Assembly (NCBI GenBank): GCA_003154055.1
Contig: PMCH01000178.1
Coordinates: forward strand, 1,385 to 11,141
DNA length: 9,757 nt
Origin: Acidobacteriaceae bacterium
Lineage (GTDB): Bacteria > Acidobacteriota > Terriglobia > Terriglobales > Acidobacteriaceae
Direction of reading: 5' to 3'
In this document: one piece after another, positions 4,738 through 9,757 of the stretch
How positions within the stretch are numbered: position 1 is the first letter of the stretch
Layout of the letters: every line of letters begins with the position of its first letter
Position numbers and translations under genes: made by a program
The notes under the pieces: generated by a model
Told to the model about the DNA's origin: nothing
The model's database searches: none
Seen by the model: only the letters and a program-made list of their open reading frames with translations

Positions 4738-6453
4738 CTACTTCACCCTCTCTGGAAATGCAAACACCGGATCCACATCCACCGGCACTTCCGACGCCAT
4801 CTTCAGCGATACCTTCAACGACTCGGGCAGCTGCCCGTATTTCTTGAACCAGTTATCTGCACGCTCACGATCTCCGGTAGCTTCGATTTCGAGCAGCTCT
4901 TTCGCCAGGTCGGCCACCGCCGCGGGCATTTTCTCGAAGTCAACCGCGTAGCGCCCGGTTGCATTTCGTTTGATCGCGCCGCGCTCCGACAGATAGTTGA
5001 ACTCCATCATCTCCGCTTGCCCGTGCGCCTCGGCCGTTCCGAAGCGAACAGTGCGAAACATCCCGCCCACGTATGACGTGTAATATTCCTGAAGTTTTTC
5101 CTTCGGCACCGCGCCGTTGTCGATCAGCCACTTCAGTCCGAACATCCCGACCACATCCGCCTTGGCTTCTTCTAGCCCGCTGAATCGCGGGCCAATCGCC
5201 TCGCGGATACTGACCTTGCCCGCCGCCGTCCGAGCAAATGCCGGGCCCAGCCCGTGGCAGATCTCGTGCATGATCGTGGCCTGCAAATATCCGTCGCCGG
5301 TGACTTTCGCCGCCTGCGCCGGGTCCATCAGTTTGCGTGCCACCGGCAGGATCACGTAGTTCACGCGAGCATCCATGAAGTTCTTGAAGAAAAGTTTCTT
5401 GCTGCCCTTCTGCTCGTGTACCCGCGGATCGTTCGGCAGATTGTCGGCCACCGCCTGGTATCCATGCGTCAGGTCGCCCGCGCGGAACGGCGTGTCCATC
5501 ACTTCCATCGGCGTCTCCAGCCCGCGCTTTGAAGGCCGGTCTTCCGCCGCCAGCGGCAGCGCGTCCTGAATGTCGGGAACATACTTCTGGAAGAGTTCCA
5601 GCTTCTTGCTCTCCCGCTCATTCCGTATCATGACCGCCGCCCCGTACGACCCCTTCACGCCAAGAAGCCCGTCCATGTAGGTTTCGTAGGGCGCAAAGAT
5701 GATGTCGAACTTCGGATTTTTCAAATCCAGCCACCCCAGGTCGCTGGGAAAGTAGTCGTCGCTCAGCAGAGCATCGGCCCGCAACTCCAGAAATTTCGCA
5801 AACGCGGGATCGTCGCTGAGTTTTGCGGCCTCGCGCAACGCGTTCGCCGCCGGCTCCAGGAACGACCGATAAAAAATGTGAAAGGGAACTACTTCCAACT
5901 TCCCGTCTTTGGATCGCACAACGGTGAACTGGTCATAGATCGCCGCCTTCTGCTCCGGATGGTCCTTGACGTACTGCTCCACCTGCTCGCGCGTCAGTCC
6001 AGCCGGATAGAAACCGCGTCCCGGCGACAGCGGGTCGGTCCCGACGAATGGCCTGTTTTCGTCAATCAGATCGAATCGAGAAGCATTGATCCTCAAATAA
6101 GTGCGCAGCTTCACGTCGCGCGGAGAGGTAGCCGAGGCCAGCGACTGGTACAGCGCGAGGCCCTCGGGATCGCTTTGCCGCCAGTAGACGCTCTCCAGAT
6201 ACCCGCAAGCCTCCACCAGCTTGCGAACCATCTGCTGCTCGCGAGCGGTCAGGCCCACCGCGTTAAACGGCATGCGGACCCGGCGAAACTTCGCCAGCCG
6301 TTTGTCCAGATCAGGAGCGACCTTCAGATTGGCCGTCGAACCCGCCTTGGCCGCCGAGCCAGTCATGGCGCGCTTGTTCTTCTTTTGCGCGAATCCGGAA
6401 ACAGGCACAAGGAGAATGCAGAGAGAAAGAAATAGGAACCAGTAAGTTTTCAT
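4738..6453 (-). CDS. Secreted M49-like (dipeptidyl peptidase III-related) zinc metallopeptidase
   Basis: The 571-residue product starts with a Sec signal (MKTYWFLFLSLCILL..., likely cut after GFA near residue 22), so it is exported. The zinc site is HEICH at residues 396-400 followed by GLGP, with a downstream EEAKADVVG at 428-436 supplying the third ligand. That spacing and the EEAKAD motif match bacterial proteins annotated as peptidase family M49. Classical DPP III has a six-residue HEXXGH, so this is a divergent HEXXH member. Family enzymes remove dipeptides from peptide N-termini. DPP III proper is usually cytosolic, so export is a difference. ATG 6453 is preferred over the in-frame ATG 6462, because it starts directly with the Lys and the hydrophobic core. 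It is divergent from the HAD gene and no partner is cotranscribed. Peptidase activity is inferred from motifs; the exact substrate is unknown. Confidence 0.82.
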   Translation of the reverse strand: MKTYWFLFLSLCILLVPVSGFAQKKNKRAMTGSAAKAGSTANLKVAPDLDKRLAKFRRVRMPFNAVGLTAREQQMVRKLVEACGYLESVYWRQSDPEGLALYQSLASATSPRDVKLRTYLRINASRFDLIDENRPFVGTDPLSPGRGFYPAGLTREQVEQYVKDHPEQKAAIYDQFTVVRSKDGKLEVVPFHIFYRSFLEPAANALREAAKLSDDPAFAKFLELRADALLSDDYFPSDLGWLDLKNPKFDIIFAPYETYMDGLLGVKGSYGAAVMIRNERESKKLELFQKYVPDIQDALPLAAEDRPSKRGLETPMEVMDTPFRAGDLTHGYQAVADNLPNDPRVHEQKGSKKLFFKNFMDARVNYVILPVARKLMDPAQAAKVTGDGYLQATIMHEICHGLGPAFARTAAGKVSIREAIGPRFSGLEEAKADVVGMFGLKWLIDNGAVPKEKLQEYYTSYVGGMFRTVRFGTAEAHGQAEMMEFNYLSERGAIKRNATGRYAVDFEKMPAAVADLAKELLEIEATGDRERADNWFKKYGQLPESLKVSLKMASEVPVDVDPVFAFPERVK

Positions 6454-6465
6454 GGAATGCATTCA

Positions 6466-6471
6466 ATTTTA
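6466..6471 (-). promoter_or_regulatory. Possible -10 element for the M49-like gene
   Basis: Read on the - strand, TAAAAT at 6471-6466 would give a start about 7 bases on, leaving a leader of only about 6 bases before ATG 6453. No ribosome site precedes that ATG, consistent with a near-leaderless message. No good -35 is visible, so this is tentative. Confidence 0.3.
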
Positions 6472-6498
6472 CCAAAGCTGGCGGGTTTCCCGGGGCGC

Positions 6499-6504
6499 TA
6501 TGAT
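6499..6504 (+). promoter_or_regulatory. Possible -10 element giving a leaderless HAD message
   Basis: TATGAT at 6499-6504 ends 6 bases before ATG 6511, which would therefore coincide with the transcription start. No Shine-Dalgarno lies in front of 6511. No clear -35 was found. With the - strand TAAAAT it would make a compact divergent promoter region in 6454-6510. Confidence 0.35.
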
Positions 6505-6510
6505 GAATGC

Positions 6511-7215
6511 ATGCCCGCGGAGAATGGCGCCCAGACCCTGCTCATCGACGCCGATGATACGCTCTGGGAAAACAACGTCTATTTCGAACGCGCCATCGCC
6601 GAATTCATTTCCTTCCTCGACCATCAAGAGCACACCGCAGAACAAGTGCGCGAGGTGCTCAACGACGTCGAACGCGATTGCATCGTGAAGCACGGATACG
6701 GCCTGCACAGCTTTGCGAATGCTCTGGTCGATACGTTCGAACGGCTCACGGTCGACCCCGTCACTCCCGAACTGCACGAACGCATTCACCGTTTCGCTCA
6801 CCAGATCGCAGAACACCCGGTCGAAATCCTGCCCGGCATTCCCGAAACGCTAGCCTACCTGGGCCAGCGCCACCACTTGATCCTGATGACCAAAGGGAAT
6901 GTTGCAGAACAATCGGGGAAGGTCGAGCGCTCCGGGCTCAAGCAATATTTCGCTGCCGTCGAAATCGTCCCGGAGAAGGACGAGTCCACCTATCGCAAGG
7001 CCGCCGTCAAGTACGCTCTGCCGGCAGCTACCACCTGGATGATCGGTAACAGCCCCAAGTCCGACATTAATCCGGCGCTAGCCGCGGGATTGCACGCTGT
7101 CTTCGTGCCGCACGGCAATACGTGGATCCTAGAGCACGAAGAGTTGGCCGCGGCACCGCCGAAGCAGCGTTTGCTGGTAGTCGAGCAGTTCGCCGACCTG
7201 CGGCGGCACTTCTAG
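6511..7215 (+). CDS. HAD-superfamily hydrolase (COG1011-like phosphatase)
   Basis: The 234-residue protein has HAD motifs in order: motif I LLIDADDTLW at residues 10-19 (nucleophile Asp13, Asp15), an alpha-helical cap of about 20-105, and motif II ILMTKGN with Thr127. Lys156 or Lys163 serves as motif III, and motif IV is MIGNSPKSDINPALAAG at 177-193. Motif IV normally reads GDS...D; here the first Asp is Asn180, while Asp185 remains. The family hydrolyses small phosphorylated metabolites in the cytoplasm; the substrate cannot be predicted. The frame is open from 6457, but that would overlap the start of the divergent peptidase gene and add residues before motif I that do not look conserved, so ATG 6511 is chosen. 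The end has no clear operon partner; the next gene is convergent. Confidence 0.87.
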   Translation: MPAENGAQTLLIDADDTLWENNVYFERAIAEFISFLDHQEHTAEQVREVLNDVERDCIVKHGYGLHSFANALVDTFERLTVDPVTPELHERIHRFAHQIAEHPVEILPGIPETLAYLGQRHHLILMTKGNVAEQSGKVERSGLKQYFAAVEIVPEKDESTYRKAAVKYALPAATTWMIGNSPKSDINPALAAGLHAVFVPHGNTWILEHEELAAAPPKQRLLVVEQFADLRRHF

Positions 7216-7301
7216 CAAGCTATCTCAGAAATGGCTTTTGGAGAGCGCCGCGTCCCACGCTGCGGTAAAGCTTACGAACGCATGCGTTACCGTGGAAGCG
7301 C

Positions 7302-7340
7302 GGCCCTCCAGAGCCTGCCCTGAGCCTGTCGAAGGGGCCG
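7302..7340. repeat. Dispersed palindromic repeat with GAGCCTGCCCTGAGCCTGTC core
   Basis: The core at 7311-7336 is a well-known kind of intergenic repeat whose accidental translations give the peptide ACPEPVEG on one strand and STGSGQALEG on the other. GGCCC at 7303-7307 and GGGCC near 7334-7338 close it as an imperfect hairpin. It lies between two convergent genes (HAD on +, lipoprotein on -), a common place for such elements, and might end transcription from both. Confidence 0.65.
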
Positions 7341-7361
7341 CGTACGGCGTCTGTAATGAAA

Positions 7362-7373
7362 GGGCTTTCGCCC
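7362..7373. repeat. Short GGGC-TTTC-GCCC hairpin in convergent intergenic region
   Basis: A perfect 4-bp stem with a TTTC loop, followed by a CCCCGGGG palindrome. It lies 17 bases beyond the stop of the lipoprotein gene on its - strand side, so it may help termination. There is no T-run. Nothing else is seen in 7216-7390. Confidence 0.35.
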
Positions 7374-7390
7374 CGGGGGCCGACGTTCCG

Positions 7391-7738
7391 CTACTGCACC
7401 GTGAAATCAATCGTATTGGAGTTCTTCCCGCCGGAACGCACGTAAACCGGAACCATGCCGGCAGTCATGATATCGGCGGCGGTGATCTGGGCCGTCACCT
7501 TGTTGCCGGTCGCATACGACGAGGCTTGCGGTGCCATGTTCCAGTACACGACCGCGTCGGTACCGAAGCGGCTGCCATTTACCGTCAAGGTAAATGTGGC
7601 GCCGCCGGCAGTCGCCGTGTTGGGCGCAAGGGTCATAATCGAGGGCGCTCCCCCTCGGCCCATGTTGTTCTTGTATCCACCGCATGCAGCAGCCATCATG
7701 GCAAGCGCTACCACCAGCAAAACACCGATCCGGCTCAT
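7391..7738 (-). CDS. Small lipoprotein with one IPT/TIG domain
   Basis: The 115-residue product starts with a lipoprotein signal: MSRIGVLLVVALAMMAAACGG, with Cys19 as the lipidated residue (AAAC, a slightly weak lipobox). Residues 32-114 form one immunoglobulin-like IPT/TIG domain: PSIMTLAPNTATAGGATFTL, the VNGSRFGTDAVVYWN turn, then AQITAADIMTAGMVPVYV and SNTIDFTV. Such domains bind surfaces, glycans or other proteins; here it probably sits on the periplasmic or outer face of the envelope. ATG 7738 is chosen over 7756 because GGAGG (complement of 7743-7747) lies 4 bases upstream. It is on the same strand as the M48-type gene but is separated from it by 218 bp and a strong hairpin, so it is probably its own unit. 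Confidence 0.8.
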   Translation of the reverse strand: MSRIGVLLVVALAMMAAACGGYKNNMGRGGAPSIMTLAPNTATAGGATFTLTVNGSRFGTDAVVYWNMAPQASSYATGNKVTAQITAADIMTAGMVPVYVRSGGKNSNTIDFTVQ

Positions 7739-7742
7739 AGGC

Positions 7743-7747
7743 CCTCC
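7743..7747 (-). promoter_or_regulatory. Ribosome site fixing the lipoprotein start
   Basis: GGAGG on the - strand (plus-strand CCTCC) with a 4-base spacer to ATG 7738. It supports this start over the longer frame from 7756. Confidence 0.7.
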
Positions 7748-7756
7748 GATTCTCAC

Positions 7757-7890
7757 GTTCGCAACTGTCCGGTCAGCGTAGCAATGGAGCCGCGGAAGGT
7801 TGTCATCGCCGTGTCATTTTCTTGCACGCCGTCCAGTAAACCCGGCGGCGGAAGCGGCGAGACCGGATTGCAGAATTGGGCCCTAATAGT
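7757..7890. other. Gene-free upstream region of the lipoprotein gene
   Basis: No credible gene, RNA or repeat is seen here. Any promoter of the lipoprotein gene must lie in this stretch; I found no convincing -35/-10 pair. Confidence 0.4.
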
Positions 7891-7933
7891 CACAGGCCGG
7901 GAAAACCGGAATTTCTTCCGGTCCCGGCCTGTG
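7891..7933 (-). terminator. Long hairpin behind the M48-type gene
   Basis: CACAGGCCGGG at 7891-7901 pairs perfectly with CCCGGCCTGTG at 7923-7933, and after a three-base bulge (AAA) ACCGGAA at 7905-7911 pairs with TTCCGGT at 7916-7922 around a TTTC loop: 18 pairs without mismatch. It starts 23 bases after the stop of the M48-type gene on the - strand. No U-tract follows in that direction, so it is not a classical intrinsic terminator. It could be a rho-independent-like or 3'-end-protecting structure. Confidence 0.6.
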
Positions 7934-7956
7934 CTTCGTTCACCTTGAGCGTGCTG

Positions 7957-9717
7957 TCAGTTCGTTGGAGTTCCGGCGGCCGCGGTGGTTGAGGCTGCGG
8001 CAGTCGTCCCAGTTCCAGCGGGCGCGTTGTTGGCACCGAAACGCGTGAGCCGCGGAAAGAACGGAGTGACTTCAAAGGGCATTTTGTCGCGGGCCGAAGT
8101 GATGGCGACCGGCTGTGCCTTCACCATCTCAACCTTGTCGTCCCAGGCGTTGAGCTTCACGCGTCCGCCCAGGGGCAGGGCCGCGATCTGGTCAAGCTTG
8201 TTCCAGTCCAGCGCCGGGGCTGATGTTCCAAGTTGCGCCAGGCGGCTGACGACGCCGTTGTCGGCGATGTTGTTGCCGAGATGCGCCTGCAGCAGGGCTC
8301 CCAACTGCGGAGCACGGACCTGCAGGACCTTGATGAACAGGCCGGCGGCGTCCAGTTTCTGCGCGTAGGGCGAGTTCTTCAGCATCTCGATGGCTTTCTT
8401 GTCGGCAGCCGCTTCTTCTTCCGGAATGTGCTTGAATCCGAGGTTCTGATACGTGCCCTCGTCGGAGAAGAGCATGCGGTCATTGAAGGCGTACTGGCTG
8501 CCGAGGTTGTGGCCCAGAGTGATGTGCGCCAGTTCGTGCGAAAGCACCATCGCCAGGCTGGCCTCGTCAGGAAGGACATCGATCATGCCGCGGCTGATGA
8601 CAATGGTGTTGCCGACGCTGAAGGTTTCCAGCGGCGAGGTGATCAACACGCGCGTGCGGATCGGGCGCGGCAGTTCGATATTGTTGGTGATTTCGAGGTT
8701 GTTCACGACAGTCTGAAGAACTTTATCGAGCTCGCCTTCCGGGGCAAGAAGTCCGGAACGCTCCAGGCGCTCCAGAACGTTGTCTTCTGCCTGCTGCTGC
8801 CACTCGCGCTGGGCGGCCAGCGGAGAGGCGTCCTGCGCGGACGGTGTATCGTCTTTCACGCTATCCACACGGATCTGCGTGAGTTCGTCGTTGGCCGTGC
8901 CGGTGCGCAGGTTGTATCCCCACATGCGGGTCTGGGCCTTGAAGGCAATCTTGTTCTTGGCGCCGGCGGTGAAATCGCCTTCTTCGCTGTAGATGTAGGT
9001 TGGGATCCAGTAACCCGGAATCAGGTTGAGGCGCCAGCTATCCATGTGAAAGTAGTAAGTATTGCGGGAAGGGTGCGTATAAGTGCCGTTGAGGCGGACG
9101 ATGTTGAAATCCTGGTCCTCGACCCAGATGCGGCCCAGGAAGCGGCCTTTGCCGGCATCCTTCTTGGGCGTGACGTCGAACACCAGGCAACGGACGTCGC
9201 CCTGAAATTCGCGGCGCACGTAGCGGAACTCATAGTGCTGGCGATCGAAGTCGTTGCGGTCGGCGTAGACCATCCAGGAGAAGCCCAGGGGCTGATACTG
9301 GAACTTGAACATCTTGCTGACGCCGCCGAGCAGGCGTTTCTGCATGCTGTCGTCTTTGTTGTCCTTGCTGTCCTTCAGATAGTCGGAGCGGTCGATGGAG
9401 TCGCTGAGGTCCATGCGTCCGAGGAAGTAGCGGTCTTCCTTGGGAATCGGGCCGAGCTGCGGATCTTGCGCGAGGTTCTGCAGATAGGTTTCGACCACTG
9501 GCGTACGGGGGGCCAGGAACTTGATCAAGGCCTTCTCCCGCTCGACCGTGCGGTCCACCACCTGATCCATGGTGGTGGGCGGGGCTAGCGGCTGGGCGGC
9601 CGCGGGTTGGGCGGTCGAAGCCGGCTGCGAGTTCTGGGGCGCGGGCGCTGCTTGCTGGGCCACTGCGATCGTCGTCAGGACGAACAGGGCCAGGACCATC
9701 CATTTCGTAGTGCGCAT
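7957..9717 (-). CDS. Secreted M48-type zinc metalloprotease with a large N-terminal extension
   Basis: The 586-residue protein begins with a Sec signal (MRTTKWMVLALFVLTTIAVA, cut near residue 20) and a Gln/Ala/Pro linker (to about 50). Residues about 55-280 form a beta-rich domain of unknown function; FLGRIWVEDQDFNIVRLNG at 193-211 resembles LolA/LolB-like outer-membrane lipoprotein-sorting folds, though this is only inference. The protease domain is at about 310-500: SHELAHITLGH (zinc ligands His394 and His398, catalytic Glu395), then the third ligand region PEEEAAADKKA, with Glu435 four residues before Asp439. The C-terminus is low complexity (AAASTTAAAG). M48 proteases of this type work in envelope quality control (BepA/LoiP-like), which is the likely role. 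ATG 9717 has GGAG at 9727-9730 with a 9-base spacer; longer frames from 9726 or TTG 9747 lack one. The gene is monocistronic or ends at the strong hairpin. Confidence 0.85.
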   Translation of the reverse strand: MRTTKWMVLALFVLTTIAVAQQAAPAPQNSQPASTAQPAAAQPLAPPTTMDQVVDRTVEREKALIKFLAPRTPVVETYLQNLAQDPQLGPIPKEDRYFLGRMDLSDSIDRSDYLKDSKDNKDDSMQKRLLGGVSKMFKFQYQPLGFSWMVYADRNDFDRQHYEFRYVRREFQGDVRCLVFDVTPKKDAGKGRFLGRIWVEDQDFNIVRLNGTYTHPSRNTYYFHMDSWRLNLIPGYWIPTYIYSEEGDFTAGAKNKIAFKAQTRMWGYNLRTGTANDELTQIRVDSVKDDTPSAQDASPLAAQREWQQQAEDNVLERLERSGLLAPEGELDKVLQTVVNNLEITNNIELPRPIRTRVLITSPLETFSVGNTIVISRGMIDVLPDEASLAMVLSHELAHITLGHNLGSQYAFNDRMLFSDEGTYQNLGFKHIPEEEAAADKKAIEMLKNSPYAQKLDAAGLFIKVLQVRAPQLGALLQAHLGNNIADNGVVSRLAQLGTSAPALDWNKLDQIAALPLGGRVKLNAWDDKVEMVKAQPVAITSARDKMPFEVTPFFPRLTRFGANNAPAGTGTTAAASTTAAAGTPTN

Positions 9718-9726
9718 GACTCTCAT

Positions 9727-9730
9727 CTCC
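9727..9730 (-). promoter_or_regulatory. Ribosome site deciding the M48-type start
   Basis: GGAG on the - strand, 9 bases before ATG 9717. It abuts the alternative ATG 9726 with no spacer, so that codon is unlikely to be used. The promoter lies beyond or at the window edge. Confidence 0.5.
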
Positions 9731-9757
9731 AAAATTTCAGTACGCAAGTTGAAACAC

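Noticed and set aside
6457..6510. Upstream extension of the HAD frame
   Set aside because: It would overlap the start of the divergent peptidase gene and adds residues before motif I with no conserved look.
7238..7948. 236-residue open frame on + over the lipoprotein gene
   Set aside because: It includes the ACPEPVEG repeat translation and is then antisense to the lipoprotein gene. No recognisable domain.
8233..9588. 451-residue open frame on + across the M48-type gene
   Set aside because: It lies wholly antisense to a gene with signal peptide, zinc motif and ribosome site. The translation is repetitive in Val/Ala/Leu with no domain, as expected from the complement of GC-rich coding DNA.

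Overview
The window looks like a piece of an acidobacterial (Acidobacteriota, Terriglobia-like) chromosome. The basis is indirect: mostly high GC, a futalosine-pathway menaquinone gene (mqnD), secreted metalloproteases with weakly conserved extra domains, and many short palindromic intergenic repeats (TGTCATCCTGAGCG-, GTAGAGACGC- and CCTGAGCCTGTCGAAGG-type) that I associate with such genomes. No rRNA or other definitive marker is present, so the taxonomy is an inference.

Layout. 1-2860, all on +, reads as ordinary core DNA: the 3' end of topA (zinc-ribbon tail), a small basic protein of unknown function, a hairpin that probably terminates that unit, a 57-residue single-pass membrane protein, the biotin transporter bioY, a pair of inverted palindromic repeats, an 'agct/agcc' tandem stretch, and mqnD. 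2861-4737 looks accessory: a two-gene toxin-antitoxin module (PF09720-type antitoxin plus RelE/ParE toxin), a second decayed copy of the last codons of mqnD, about 500 bp of nested palindromic repeats, and a low-GC gene of unknown function on -. 4738-9757 returns to core-like DNA: a secreted M49-like (dipeptidyl peptidase III-related) metallopeptidase on -, divergent from a HAD-family phosphatase on +; then a convergent short repeat region, a small IPT/TIG-domain lipoprotein on -, a strong hairpin, and a large secreted M48-type metalloprotease on - with a long N-terminal domain.

The genes do not form one pathway. topA, bioY and mqnD are separate housekeeping functions (DNA topology, biotin uptake, menaquinone synthesis). 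The - strand genes at 4738-6453, 7391-7738 and 7957-9717 all encode exported proteins, so that half has an envelope flavour. The most notable structure is the accessory island behind mqnD. The TA module lies between the real mqnD 3' end and a near-copy of it exactly 672 bp away, and the differences within the shared codons are all at third positions. This suggests insertion at, or replacement of, the 3' end of a core gene. I saw no convincing new multi-gene defence or metabolic system.
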